Shown here: positions 7,024 to 15,497 of the stretch, piece after piece
How the letters are laid out: each line of letters begins with the position of its first letter
How positions within the stretch are numbered: position 1 is the stretch's first letter
DNA from: JAAFIP01 sp043769005
GTDB lineage: Bacteria > Pseudomonadota > Gammaproteobacteria > Burkholderiales > Burkholderiaceae_C
NCBI GenBank assembly: GCA_043769005.1
Contig: JAYVJV010000065.1
Span: 1 to 42,341 of the forward strand
Length of the DNA stretch: 42,341 nt
Direction: 5' to 3'
Notes under the pieces: generated by a model
The model's input: the letters and a program-made list of their open reading frames with translations, nothing else
Database searches by the model: none
Told to the model about the DNA's origin: nothing
Translations under genes and position numbers: made by a program

Positions 7024-8151
7024 TTATTGCTTGGCTCCCAAAGCCATGGCGCGTTGGCGCTGGGCATCCAGGGTGGCGATATTCTGATCCGCAGTAGTAT
7101 CCCAGCCACTTAAATGCCGCACTGCGATCTTGCCCAGGCCATGTACCCAAGGCACGCTGTCGTTCAGGCAGGCAATGTAATGGAACGCCCGCCCATCCAT
7201 AGCGGCCTGCGCACCCGCACCAGCGTGCAGAAAGGCCTCTTTGGCCTCCATGGCAATTTCTTCCAGTGTTTCCAGGCAGTCCACCGTAAATCCTGGGCAG
7301 ACCACATCAACCCGTTTCACGCCCGCCTTGGCCATCGCGATCAAAGTTTGCTCGGTATAGGGCTCCAGCCATTTGGCCTTGCCAAAGCGCGACTGGAAGG
7401 TCACTTGCAGCTGCGCTTGGGCAATGCCTAACTTTTCAGCGACGAGGCGGGCAGTTTTATAGCATTCGCAGTGGTAGGTGTCACCCAAGTGCAAGGTGCG
7501 TTCGGGTACACCGTGAAAGCTCATAACCAGCTTGTCGGGTTTGCCGTGTTGCTGCCAATAGGCTTTGATGCGCTCAGCCAGAGCGTGGATGTAGCCCGCA
7601 TCGTCGTGGTAGTTATTCACAAAGCGCAGCTCCGGTATGCGCCGCACCTTGGCTGCCCAGGTGTACACCGCGTCAAATACGCTGGCTGTCGTGGTGCCGC
7701 TGTATTGCGGGTACATAGGCAAAATCAAAATTCGGGTGAAACCTTCGGCCTTGAGGGCATCTAGCTGCGCATGGATGCCAGGGTTGGCATAGCGCATACC
7801 CAAACGCACCTGAACCTTATGCCCTTGCTCGCCCAAGTAGCCTTGCAAGAGCAGGGTCTGCTTTTCGCTCCATACCTTGAGCGGTGAGCCCTCGGGCAGC
7901 CAGATACTGGCGTATTTTTTAGCTGATTTCCCCGGGCGCAGGCGCAGGATGATGCCGTGCAAAATCAGCCACCAAATTGGTTTTGGGATCTCCACCACCC
8001 GGTGGTCGGACAAAAATTCGGCCAAATAGCGGCGTACCGCGCTGGCTGTGGGTTCATCAGGTGTACCGAGGTTGCATAACAACACCGCTGTGCGGGAGTT
8101 GAAGTTTCCGGCATTGCCGTGGCTGTAGAGGGGTTCTTTTGCAAATGCCAT
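7024..8151 (-). CDS. hemH: Ferrochelatase
   Basis: Ferrochelatase inserts Fe2+ into protoporphyrin IX, the last step of protohaem synthesis, at the inner face of the cytoplasmic membrane. The 375-residue protein shows the class's landmarks: VLLCNLGTPDEP near the N-terminus, PQYSGTTTASVFD, the catalytic-histidine motif SFHGVPERTL and the CPGFTVDCLETLEEI region with the conserved glutamate. Length and order match proteobacterial HemH. The ATG at 8151 is the first possible start and is divergent from the HAD gene, with their starts about 20 bp apart. hemH and the Hsp15-like gene are effectively fused at the transcript level (1-nt gap). Confidence 0.96.
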   Translation of the reverse strand: MAFAKEPLYSHGNAGNFNSRTAVLLCNLGTPDEPTASAVRRYLAEFLSDHRVVEIPKPIWWLILHGIILRLRPGKSAKKYASIWLPEGSPLKVWSEKQTLLLQGYLGEQGHKVQVRLGMRYANPGIHAQLDALKAEGFTRILILPMYPQYSGTTTASVFDAVYTWAAKVRRIPELRFVNNYHDDAGYIHALAERIKAYWQQHGKPDKLVMSFHGVPERTLHLGDTYHCECYKTARLVAEKLGIAQAQLQVTFQSRFGKAKWLEPYTEQTLIAMAKAGVKRVDVVCPGFTVDCLETLEEIAMEAKEAFLHAGAGAQAAMDGRAFHYIACLNDSVPWVHGLGKIAVRHLSGWDTTADQNIATLDAQRQRAMALGAKQ

Positions 8152-8170
8152 GCTGTATTCTCACCTACCT

Positions 8171-8878
8171 ATGATCGAAGTTTCCAAAATAAAAGCAATA
8201 TCCCTAGACCTGGACGATACCTTGTGGCCGATTTGGCCCGTCATCGAGCGGGCTGAAAAGGCGTTGCTAAACTGGCTGAGTGATAACGCGCCTATGACGG
8301 CGGCCATGTTTTCGTCACCCTCGGCCCTGCGCGAGATACGCGAGTACATGGCCAATGTGATGCTCAAGCAGCGCCCCGACATGCGCCATGATGTCAGCGC
8401 CATCCGCAAAGAGTCCATCCGCCTGGCGCTCTACCGTGCCAAAGAAAACCCCTTGTTGGCCGAGGCGGCCTATGAGGTGTTTTTTGCCGAACGTAACCGG
8501 GTGGTGCTGTATGACGATGCACTGCCCGCACTGCAAAACTTGTCGGCACGCTATCCGCTGATAGCGTTGTCCAATGGCAATGCACAACTAGACTTGGTTG
8601 GCTTGCAAAGCTATTTCAAGGCCAGCTTGAGTGCCAAAGAATTTGGTGCCAACAAGCCCGACCCCCGCATTTTTGTGGCAGCCGCACAAAAACTAGGCCT
8701 GCAAGCCCATGAAGTCCTGCATATTGGCGACGATGCGGCCCTGGATGTGATTGGAGCTCTGGGCGCACACATGCAAGCGGTTTGGCTCAATCGTGAGGAC
8801 AAGCTGTGGCCTTATGAAGATATCAGCCCGACGGTCGAAGCTGACAGCCTGTCAGCAGTCTGTGATATGTTGAAGTAG
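8171..8878 (+). CDS. HAD-superfamily hydrolase
   Basis: A phosphatase-like protein of about 235 residues. Motif I with the nucleophile is SLDLDDTLWP, motif II is ALSNGNA, the motif III lysine is in GANKPDPRIF, and motif IV is HIGDDAALDVIGA. An alpha-helical cap lies between motifs I and II (subclass I). HAD hydrolases of this type dephosphorylate small metabolites; the substrate cannot be read. The start is uncertain: ATG at 8171 gives MIEVSKIKAISLDLDDT, while ATG at 8150 would overlap the hemH start codon. Neither has a strong ribosome-binding site. It shares a very short divergent promoter region with hemH. Confidence 0.88.
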   Translation: MIEVSKIKAISLDLDDTLWPIWPVIERAEKALLNWLSDNAPMTAAMFSSPSALREIREYMANVMLKQRPDMRHDVSAIRKESIRLALYRAKENPLLAEAAYEVFFAERNRVVLYDDALPALQNLSARYPLIALSNGNAQLDLVGLQSYFKASLSAKEFGANKPDPRIFVAAAQKLGLQAHEVLHIGDDAALDVIGALGAHMQAVWLNREDKLWPYEDISPTVEADSLSAVCDMLK

Positions 8879-8890
8879 CTATCCCCGCAG

Positions 8891-10312
8891 CTATAGCACC
8901 CGCCCCGGATTCAACACCCCCAGCGGATCGAGCGCCGCTTTCACCGCGCGCATCATGTCTAGCGCCACTTTTGACTTGTAGTGTGGCAACTCATCACGCT
9001 TGAGGCTGCCTATGCCATGCTCAGCGCTGATGCTGCCGCCGTGGGCCAGCACGCTGTCAAACACCAGCTTGTTCACCCGCGCCTCTTGCGTCTGCAAAAA
9101 CGCCTTGCCGTCTGCACCCGCCGGGCACTGCACGTTGTAGTGCAAATTGCCGTCGCCCAAGTGGCCAAAGTTGACCAGGCGCACGCCGGGGATGGCCTGG
9201 CGCAAGAGTGCATCAGTCACTGCCGCAAACTCGGGAATGCGCGATACGGGGATGGAAATGTCGTGCTTGATATTGAGCCCCTCCTCGGCCTGTGCCAGGG
9301 GGATGCTTTCGCGGATATGCCACAGAGCTTTGGCTTGTTGCAGGCTCTCGGCCACTACTGCATCCTGGATGATGTCAGCGCCGAGCGCCTGCTCCATCAG
9401 ATGCTCAAAGCGCTCGCGGGCATGCGCTTCACTCTCAAAATCGCTGTTCTCCAGCACTACGCAAAACGGCGCGCTATCCCACAGCGGCACGCGCTGCTGC
9501 GGAAAATGTTTGGCCACCAGCGACAGGGCAAACTGCCCCATCACCTCAAAGCCCGTCAGGCCACTGGCCAGATGCTTGTGCGCCAGGCCCAGCAGTTGCA
9601 CGGCTGCGTCTAGCGAGGGCAGGGCGGCCCAGGCGGTGAGGCTGGCTACGGGCAGCGGATAGAGCTTCATCGTAGCGGCGGTGATGATGCCCAGCGTGCC
9701 TTCGCTGCCCACCATCAGGTTGCGCAGGTCGTAGCCGGTGTTGTCTTTGCGCAGGCCGTTCAATCCGTCCCACACCTCTCCTTGCGCCGTCACCACCTCC
9801 AGCCCCAGGCACAGGTCGCGCGCATTGCCGTAGCGCAGCACTTGGGTGCCGCCCGCATTGGTGCCCAGATTGCCGCCAATGGTGCAACTGCCCTCGGCGG
9901 CCAGACTCAGTGGGAACAAAAAGCCTTCATTCTCAGCGGCATCTTGCAGGTTTTGCAAAATGCAGCCCGCCTCCACGGTCACCGTCATGTTTCCAGCGTC
10001 GATATTTCGCACCGCATTCAGGCGTTGCAGGCTCAGCACCACCTGCTGGCCCGTTGCATCGGGCACGCCACCCACCACCATGCCAGTGTTGCCGCCTTGG
10101 GGCACGATGCTGACCGGTTGCCCCGTTGCACGCGCCGCCGCGCAGGCCTGCACCACCGCCGCGACCTGCGCCGTATTGGCGGGCCGCACCACCGCCAGCG
10201 CCTTGCCATGCATGCGCTTGCGCCAGTCTTGTTCATACGCGCTCAAGTCGCCCTCAGTGAGCACATGGTCAGCGCCGACAATGGCGCGCAGGGAGCTTAT
10301 CAAGGTGTTCAT
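8891..10312 (-). CDS. FAD-linked oxidase, D-2-hydroxyglutarate/D-lactate dehydrogenase type
   Basis: A 473-residue flavoprotein of the VAO/PCMH superfamily. The N-terminal FAD-binding half shows VRPANTAQVAAVV, the glycine-rich PQGGNTGMVVGG and GGNLGTNAGG, and GSEGTLGIITAA. The C-terminal half has the metal-binding histidine motifs GHLGDGNLHYN and SAEHGIGSLKRDEL, typical of D-2-hydroxyglutarate dehydrogenase and GlcD-like enzymes. It probably oxidises a D-2-hydroxyacid and passes electrons to an acceptor such as electron-transfer flavoprotein or quinone; the acid itself is not readable. No glcE/glcF partners are adjacent, which favours a stand-alone D-2-HGDH-type enzyme over glycolate oxidase. 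An S repeat lies between it and the DUF2069 gene. Confidence 0.9.
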   Translation of the reverse strand: MNTLISSLRAIVGADHVLTEGDLSAYEQDWRKRMHGKALAVVRPANTAQVAAVVQACAAARATGQPVSIVPQGGNTGMVVGGVPDATGQQVVLSLQRLNAVRNIDAGNMTVTVEAGCILQNLQDAAENEGFLFPLSLAAEGSCTIGGNLGTNAGGTQVLRYGNARDLCLGLEVVTAQGEVWDGLNGLRKDNTGYDLRNLMVGSEGTLGIITAATMKLYPLPVASLTAWAALPSLDAAVQLLGLAHKHLASGLTGFEVMGQFALSLVAKHFPQQRVPLWDSAPFCVVLENSDFESEAHARERFEHLMEQALGADIIQDAVVAESLQQAKALWHIRESIPLAQAEEGLNIKHDISIPVSRIPEFAAVTDALLRQAIPGVRLVNFGHLGDGNLHYNVQCPAGADGKAFLQTQEARVNKLVFDSVLAHGGSISAEHGIGSLKRDELPHYKSKVALDMMRAVKAALDPLGVLNPGRVL

Positions 10313-10315
10313 GTT

Positions 10316-10365
10316 GCTATATATTAAGTAGCTTCTTACACAATATTTTATTGGGCTACAGCCGT
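10316..10365 (+). repeat. S element between the flavoprotein and DUF2069 genes
   Basis: It reads TTGCTATATATTAAGTAGC, TTCTTACACAATATTTTAT, TGGGCTACAGCCG. Its right end supplies the last codons and the stop of the DUF2069 gene on the minus strand (GCT GTA GCC CAA TAA). Confidence 0.8.
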
Positions 10366-10713
10366 TTTATGTGCCAAACGCAGCCGTACATGCAACGCGC
10401 AGGCCACAAACAATACCAGGCACAGCGTAACTTCGACCATGGCGTAGTAGTTGCCAGGCGGGCGGTCGCTGTAGGCGCGCACCGCGCCTTCGGTAAAGTA
10501 CAGCCACACCATCAGGCTGACCCAGCGGTAGGTGTACATCTTGTTCTTTAAAAGCCCGGCCAGCGGAAAGCACAGGGGCAGCACCTTCAGGGCCAGCAGG
10601 GTGCCGCCGGGGCGCAGGGGGGCAAGTACCAGTTCCCAGGCTACGCCCAGCACAATCAACCCCAACACGCTGCCCACGGCCAGCCAACGGGTGGCTGCTA
10701 CAGAATTTATCAT
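10348..10713 (-). CDS. DUF2069 family membrane protein
   Basis: A 121-residue protein with about four predicted membrane segments (WLAVGSVLGLIVLGVAWELV, a segment around LLALKVLPLCFPLAGLL, SLMVWLYFTEGAV and a C-terminal VTLCLVLFVACALHV). This matches the uncharacterised DUF2069 family of proteobacterial inner-membrane proteins; no activity is known to me. The last codons and stop are provided by an S repeat, so its C-terminus (KTAVAQ) may be repeat-derived. It is divergent from the YihY-type gene (start-to-start gap about 37 bp), which suggests a shared promoter region. Confidence 0.85.
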   Translation of the reverse strand: MINSVAATRWLAVGSVLGLIVLGVAWELVLAPLRPGGTLLALKVLPLCFPLAGLLKNKMYTYRWVSLMVWLYFTEGAVRAYSDRPPGNYYAMVEVTLCLVLFVACALHVRLRLAHKTAVAQ

Positions 10714-10750
10714 CTAAAAATGTCCTTCAATTGGATGGCATGATACCGGG

Positions 10751-11989
10751 ATGGATACCAACCACACCGCTTTCAGCACTTTTATGTTTCGCCTCAGGTT
10801 GCAGGCCGCATCTCTGTGGGCCACGCTCAAAGTATTTCCGTGGCGCAACACCGCCGCCGTGCTGCGCGAGCGCTTTCGTGAGGACCACCTGGGCCTGACG
10901 GCCAGCAGCCTGACCTTTACCACCATGATCGCCCTGGTGCCGCTGTTTACCATGGCGCTGGCGGTGTTTACCGCTTTCCCCATGTTTGCCAAGATGCAGG
11001 GCGTACTGCAGCAATGGCTGATAGAGAGCTTGATCCCCGAGAACATTGCCCGCAGCGTGTTGGGCTACCTCAACCAGTTCTCCAGTAAAGCCTCGCGCAT
11101 GGGTGCACTAGGTCTGGGGGTTTTTCTAGCCTCGGCGCTGGCGCTGATTTTTACCATTGACCGTACCTTGAACGCCATTTGGCGCGTCAAACGTGCTCGC
11201 CCCTTTGCCCAGCGCGTGCTGGTGTACTGGGCGGCGCTTACCCTGGGGCCGGTGCTGCTGGCGGCCAGCTTGACGATTACGTCTTATCTGCTGACGGCCT
11301 CCAAAGAGGTGGTGGGCGTGCTACCCGGTGGCCTGAAGGTATTGCTGAGCAGCTTGCAGTTTATGCTGCTGGCAGGAGGCATGGCGGCGCTGTTCAAGTA
11401 TGTGCCGCATACCCGCGTAGAGTGGGCACATGCCTGGACGGGTGGCCTGTTTGTGGCCGCAGGTTTTGAGCTGGCCAAAAAACTGCTGGCCGTGTACCTG
11501 TCCAGCGTGCCCACCTATTCAGCGGTGTACGGCGCGTTTGCCACGGCACCGATTTTGCTGCTGTGGATCTACATTGCCTGGGTGATCGTGCTGCTGGGCG
11601 CGGTCATTGCCGCCTACCTACCCAGCCTGCTGCAAGGCGTGGCGCGCCGGGGCGGCACGCCGGGTTGGCAGTTTCAGCTGTGCATTGAAGCCATCCAGCA
11701 CCTGCACTACGCCCGCAGCACACCCGCCAAGGGCTTGACACTGGGCCAACTGGCCGCCGCCATGCAGGTAGACGACCTGCAACTGGAGCCCGTGATAGAA
11801 GCCATCGCCGAACAAGACTACGCCAGCGAAATCGCCGACGGCAGTGGCCGCTATGTGATGCTGTGCGAGCCCGACCACATCGCCATGGCCCCGTTGATCG
11901 AGAAACTGCTGCTGGCAGACTCTGCCAGCGTGCGCAACTTTATGGACAACAGCCAGATGTCCATGCTCAATGGGCGTAACGTGCTATGA
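10751..11989 (+). CDS. YihY/UPF0761 family inner-membrane protein
   Basis: A 412-residue protein of the YihY (once called RNase BN) family. It has a cytosolic N-terminus, then about six hydrophobic segments between residues 45 and 290 with family hallmarks SSLTFTTMIALVPLF, TIDRTLNAIWRVKRARP and WIYIAWVIVLLGAVIAAY. A soluble C-terminal domain of about 110 residues (from about 300) resembles the winged-helix-like extension found in many beta-proteobacterial members. The old annotation as ribonuclease BN is considered wrong for this family; the true function is unknown. The start ATG at 10751 has no strong ribosome-binding site. Confidence 0.9.
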   Translation: MDTNHTAFSTFMFRLRLQAASLWATLKVFPWRNTAAVLRERFREDHLGLTASSLTFTTMIALVPLFTMALAVFTAFPMFAKMQGVLQQWLIESLIPENIARSVLGYLNQFSSKASRMGALGLGVFLASALALIFTIDRTLNAIWRVKRARPFAQRVLVYWAALTLGPVLLAASLTITSYLLTASKEVVGVLPGGLKVLLSSLQFMLLAGGMAALFKYVPHTRVEWAHAWTGGLFVAAGFELAKKLLAVYLSSVPTYSAVYGAFATAPILLLWIYIAWVIVLLGAVIAAYLPSLLQGVARRGGTPGWQFQLCIEAIQHLHYARSTPAKGLTLGQLAAAMQVDDLQLEPVIEAIAEQDYASEIADGSGRYVMLCEPDHIAMAPLIEKLLLADSASVRNFMDNSQMSMLNGRNVL

Positions 11990-12052
11990 AAACTAATTTT
12001 AGAGTGCAATTTTTAACCTGACAGTCCCAAAACAGCGCCTGAAGCACCGCGC

Positions 12053-12058
12053 TACAAT
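12053..12058 (+). promoter_or_regulatory. Possible -10 box before the ATPase-TPR pair
   Basis: TACAAT lies 25 bp before the chosen ATG at 12083. No convincing -35 is found at the usual spacing (AAAACA at 18 bp is poor), so this is weak. The 93-bp gap after the YihY gene shows nothing else. Confidence 0.3.
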
Positions 12059-12082
12059 GTGCAGATCAATCCCAGTCCCGTG

Positions 12083-13489
12083 ATGACATTTCCTTCCAAC
12101 AACCCGCTCAAAGTTCTTCAGCAGCTCGATTACGATGAAGCCTTGCTGCCCACCGATGCGCGCTTTGTCAACACCGATGTGGCCCGTGGGGCTCAAGACT
12201 TGCGTAACCGTTTGCTGCGCAAGTTCGGTTTAAACCACATCACGGGTGAGTTTTTCCCCAACGCATCGCGCCACGCCCTGTTGTTTGGCCCCATTGGCGG
12301 CGGCAAGTCTACCGAACTGCGTCGCCTTTATGAAGACCTGCGCAAACCAGGCCAGCCTACCAGCGGTAAAATTTATCCAGTGCTACTTAACGTTCGTGGC
12401 GAAATTGACATCAATAATCTGCGTTATGCGGATATGTTGCTCGCGCTGTCCTACGCGGTTGTGAAGGCGCTGGATGAAGCCTCGCCCCGCATCGTGCTGC
12501 CTGCTGCTAAAGTGCAGGCGTTGACTCAATGGTTTACTGAGCATGTGCTCAGCCATGATTCCATTAAAGAGCTGTCTGCCCAAATAGGTACCGAGGCAGA
12601 GGCTGGCGCAGGTTGGCCTTTTTTGCTCAAACTGTCTGCCAAGTTTGCATCGGTCTTTAAAAATTCGTCTATTTACAAGGACAGTTTGCGTGATGTAGTG
12701 CAAAAAACGTTTACCCAGTTCGCAGATGCTTTTAACGCGCTGGTATCGGCTGCCGAAGAACAGCTTAAAGCCAACGGTCTGGGTGAGCGGCTTTTGCTCA
12801 TCGTGGACGGCACCGATAAAATTCAGCTCGAAGATGCCCAGAAACTCTTTGTGTATGACACCGAGCAGTTGCTGTGCATTCAAGCCCTTATACTCTACAC
12901 AGCGCCCATTACGCTCAAATATTCTGGCACCACCCACAGCAAGCTTGATAGCGAGTTGGTGCTGCCCATCATCAAGCTGTATGACCGCGAAGGCAAGCCG
13001 TTTGAGCCTGGCCGCACCGCCATGCGCCACATGCTGGATCAGCGCATCGCCTACAGCACGTTTACCGACCCATCGCTGCGCGACCAGTTAATAGACGCAA
13101 GCGGGGGACACCCGCGCGAACTGCTACGCCTGCTTGGCCTGAGCTGCGAGCTGACCGAGACCAATCAAATTGACGCTGATACGGTGCGCCGCGCTATAGA
13201 TCGCTTGGCCGCAGAGTACCGCTATTGGCTGGAACCTGAGGACTTTAAACTGCTGGTGCAAGTCGATGTAGCGCAAGGCCAGCACTCGGGCAATGACGAG
13301 CGAGCCCGTGGGCTGCTGTGGCGCCTGGCGCTGCTCCAATACAACGACGGCTCTTGGCGGCGCTCGCACCCGGTGGTGCGCACGTTGGAGGGCTACGGTT
13401 TGGCGCAGGAGGCATACGCCAAAGCGCAGCCCACTGTGTTGCAAACCATCACTGGACTTATGCGAACCGCCAACCCGCCCAACCCATGA
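12083..13489 (+). CDS. P-loop ATPase of ORC/STAND-like type, partner of a TPR protein
   Basis: A 468-residue P-loop ATPase that I cannot assign to a named gene. Walker A is GPIGGGKST (about 69-77), Walker B LLLIVD (about 237-242) followed by GTDK, and GGHPREL (about 341-347) matches the GxP-containing helical region of ORC/STAND-type AAA ATPases. A winged-helix-like C-terminus (about 365-450) follows. A helical insert with little similarity to anything I know (about 130-225) separates the Walker motifs. The ATG at 12083 is preferred over GTG at 12059. Its stop overlaps the start of the TPR gene by 4 bp (ATGA), so the two are almost certainly made together. A split STAND-like switch, with ATPase and TPR sensor on separate chains, is an inference. 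No nuclease, TIR or protease domain is seen. Confidence 0.8.
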   Translation: MTFPSNNPLKVLQQLDYDEALLPTDARFVNTDVARGAQDLRNRLLRKFGLNHITGEFFPNASRHALLFGPIGGGKSTELRRLYEDLRKPGQPTSGKIYPVLLNVRGEIDINNLRYADMLLALSYAVVKALDEASPRIVLPAAKVQALTQWFTEHVLSHDSIKELSAQIGTEAEAGAGWPFLLKLSAKFASVFKNSSIYKDSLRDVVQKTFTQFADAFNALVSAAEEQLKANGLGERLLLIVDGTDKIQLEDAQKLFVYDTEQLLCIQALILYTAPITLKYSGTTHSKLDSELVLPIIKLYDREGKPFEPGRTAMRHMLDQRIAYSTFTDPSLRDQLIDASGGHPRELLRLLGLSCELTETNQIDADTVRRAIDRLAAEYRYWLEPEDFKLLVQVDVAQGQHSGNDERARGLLWRLALLQYNDGSWRRSHPVVRTLEGYGLAQEAYAKAQPTVLQTITGLMRTANPPNP

Positions 13490-14811
13490 GCGCCTTTAGC
13501 CTAGACCACGCCCGCCACGTTGCAGCCCTAGGCTTGACCCCCCACGATCAGCCTGAATTCCAGCGCCTGGTCAAATTGCTTACCGCAAAACAGCGCTTCG
13601 CCTTGATCTTTGCGGTGTGCGCCAATCCCACTTACAGGGACAGCATCATTGGCCAACTGCGTACCGTGCCTGATCTGGCACAACGTGGCGAGCTGAGCAT
13701 AGACTTGGCAACACAACTTCCACTTCAAAGCGGCGCATCGCCTGCCCCCGCTGATGTGCAAGCGCTGGAGCTTCTGCTGGCCAATGAGGCAGCGCCAGGC
13801 TGCATCGTGCACCTTGTCAACACCGATGGCTGGCTCAGCGAACCCGCTTTGCGCACACTCAATCTGCGACGCAATGCTTTGGCTACAGGTACCGATGCGG
13901 CACTGGTCTGGTGGTTACCCGCCCCTGTCGTCGCAACATTGGTGCAGTTTGCCCCTGATTTGTGGGCCTGGCGTACAGGTGTACTGGATTTTGAAGGCCC
14001 GGTGGTAGGAGCTGTTGCCAACGCAGTGCCTGTACCACCGATGAGTTTTGTGCAACGCACCAGCTTGAGCTTGGCCCAAAAGGGTGCCAGGGTGGCGGTG
14101 CTCAGAAATGCCATCGCCCAAATACAAGATCCAGTACAACGCTTTGAACTTATGCTGGAGGAATCAGCGCTGCTAGTGGCACTAGGCCAACTGGACGATG
14201 CCCTGCGGTGCCTGCGCCAGCAGGTGTTGCCCCAGGCCACTTCGCTGGCCGATGATTACTTGATTGCCGTCACCCAGGGCAAAATCGCCGACGTACTGCA
14301 AGCGCGCGGCCAGCTCGACGAGGCCTTGAAAATCCGCCGCGAACAAGAGCTCCCGGTCTATGAAAAACTGGGCGATGTGCGGGAACTCGCTATCACCCAG
14401 GGCAAAATCGCCGACGTACTGCAAGCGCGCGGCCAGCTCGACGAAGCCCTGAAAATCCGCCGCGAACAAGAGCTCCCGGTCTATGAAAAGCTGGGCGATG
14501 TGCGCTCAGTCGCCGTCACCCAGGGCCAAATCGCCGACGTACTGCAAGCGCGCGGCCAGCTCGACGAGGCCTTGAAAATCCGCCGCGAACAAGAGCTCCC
14601 GGTCTATGAAAAGCTGGGCGATGTGCGCTCACTACTGGTTGGAAGGGCAAATATGGCGCAGCTATTGATGCAACGTGAAGCACCAGAAGACCTGGCAGAG
14701 GCGCGACGGCTTTTGACAATGGCCTTGGCAGATGCGCGGCGACTACAGTTACCAGAGAGCCAGGTTATTCAACAGTTACTTGCGCAGCTACCAAAGCGCA
14801 AAGAGGACTGA
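13486..14811 (+). CDS. TPR-repeat protein coupled to the ATPase
   Basis: A 441-residue protein with two parts. Residues 1-200 form a domain with VWWLP (141-145) and APDLWAWRTGV (156-166), a pattern I recall preceding TPR arrays in other bacterial NTPase-linked proteins. Residues 224-440 are helical repeats: a diverged unit, three nearly identical 41-residue units (263-303, 304-344, 345-385; core IADVLQARGQLDEALKIRRE) and a diverged cap. The 41-42 residue period is that of kinesin-light-chain-type TPRs. The array probably binds a protein partner or ligand. The ATGA overlap with the ATPase gene shows coupling. The near identity of the DNA of the three units points to recent expansion or homogenisation. 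Function unknown. Confidence 0.82.
   Translation: MSAFSLDHARHVAALGLTPHDQPEFQRLVKLLTAKQRFALIFAVCANPTYRDSIIGQLRTVPDLAQRGELSIDLATQLPLQSGASPAPADVQALELLLANEAAPGCIVHLVNTDGWLSEPALRTLNLRRNALATGTDAALVWWLPAPVVATLVQFAPDLWAWRTGVLDFEGPVVGAVANAVPVPPMSFVQRTSLSLAQKGARVAVLRNAIAQIQDPVQRFELMLEESALLVALGQLDDALRCLRQQVLPQATSLADDYLIAVTQGKIADVLQARGQLDEALKIRREQELPVYEKLGDVRELAITQGKIADVLQARGQLDEALKIRREQELPVYEKLGDVRSVAVTQGQIADVLQARGQLDEALKIRREQELPVYEKLGDVRSLLVGRANMAQLLMQREAPEDLAEARRLLTMALADARRLQLPESQVIQQLLAQLPKRKED
14271..14640 (+). repeat. Three tandem 123-bp units within the TPR gene
   Basis: Units begin at 14271, 14394 and 14517 and differ at only a few positions, mostly in the last 12-15 bp and at a few synonymous sites. 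123 bp equals 41 codons, so gain or loss of a unit keeps the frame. Confidence 0.95.
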
Positions 14812-14817
14812 AGCCCC

Positions 14818-15288
14818 CTACACCTCACCGCCAAAGCGCTTAATGAGGTTGGCAATGTATTTGTCCACCAGTTTCTCAAACTCGCCCTCCACCACCGGGG
14901 CGACTACCATTTTCATCAGGCTGGGCAGGGGCACATCGACCGTGCCTTTGATTTGCAGGGCCACGCCGGTGGATTTTTTGTTATCGGTGATCTTCCAGTT
15001 ACCGCCTACCTGGGCGTTGCCCACGCCTTTGACGGGTGTCCACACCACAGTGCCTTTGGCTTTGTCGCTTTTGTATTTGCTGGCATACACCGTTTGGATG
15101 TTGACCTGGGCGGTGCCTACTTTCTCCATCTCCCATTGGTACACTCCGTCGCCCAGGTCGGAGAGTTTGTCGACCTTGGGGAAGTGGCTGACCGAGGTGG
15201 GCACGTCGGACAGTACTTCAAATACTTCGGCGGCTTTGGCCTTGACTTCAAACTCGTAGGCTAAATCAATGTTGACGCTGATGGCCAT
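14818..15288 (-). CDS. SRPBCC (START/polyketide cyclase-like) family protein
   Basis: A 156-residue protein with the SRPBCC helix-grip fold pattern: it starts with MAISVNIDLAYEFEVKAKAA and VFEVLSDVPTSVSHFPKV, continues with alternating beta-strand segments, and ends in a long amphipathic helix (EGEFEKLVDKYIANLIKRF). These proteins bind hydrophobic ligands or lipids in a cavity; the ligand is unknown. No signal peptide is evident. The start at 15288 is supported by AGGAG 8 bases upstream. It is convergent with the TPR gene, with only 6 bp between the stops and no terminator visible. Confidence 0.8.
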   Translation of the reverse strand: MAISVNIDLAYEFEVKAKAAEVFEVLSDVPTSVSHFPKVDKLSDLGDGVYQWEMEKVGTAQVNIQTVYASKYKSDKAKGTVVWTPVKGVGNAQVGGNWKITDNKKSTGVALQIKGTVDVPLPSLMKMVVAPVVEGEFEKLVDKYIANLIKRFGGEV

Positions 15289-15410
15289 GGCCTTGCTCCT
15301 GGTGGTTGTTGTGGGTTGACTCCAAGCCTAACCAGTTTTGCAGGGCAGGGCAACCGAAGATTCCTGATGTGGCCTGGACTGGGCGCTCTATTTCCCAGTA
15401 AAAAATGCTT

Positions 15411-15456
15411 CCTAGCCAAATAAAACGGGCGTAAGAAGCTACTAAAAATATAGCGC
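15411..15456 (-). repeat. S element between SRPBCC and SGNH hydrolase genes
   Basis: On the minus strand it reads GCTATATTTTTAGTAGC, TTCTTACGCCCGTTTTAT, TTGGCTAGGAAGC, an S family copy. The remainder of the 209-bp gap (15289-15497) shows no gene. Confidence 0.7.
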
Positions 15457-15497
15457 GTATGGTGCCCTGTCAAGACGGATTTTGCCCATGACAGTAC

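Noticed and set aside
8872..8894. TAGCT...AGCTA inverted repeat between the HAD and flavoprotein genes as a terminator or S element
   Set aside because: Only a 5-bp stem, no T-run and too little similarity to the S consensus.
14271..14640. The 123-bp units as a CRISPR-like array
   Set aside because: Contiguous coding repeats with no spacers, in frame with a TPR protein.
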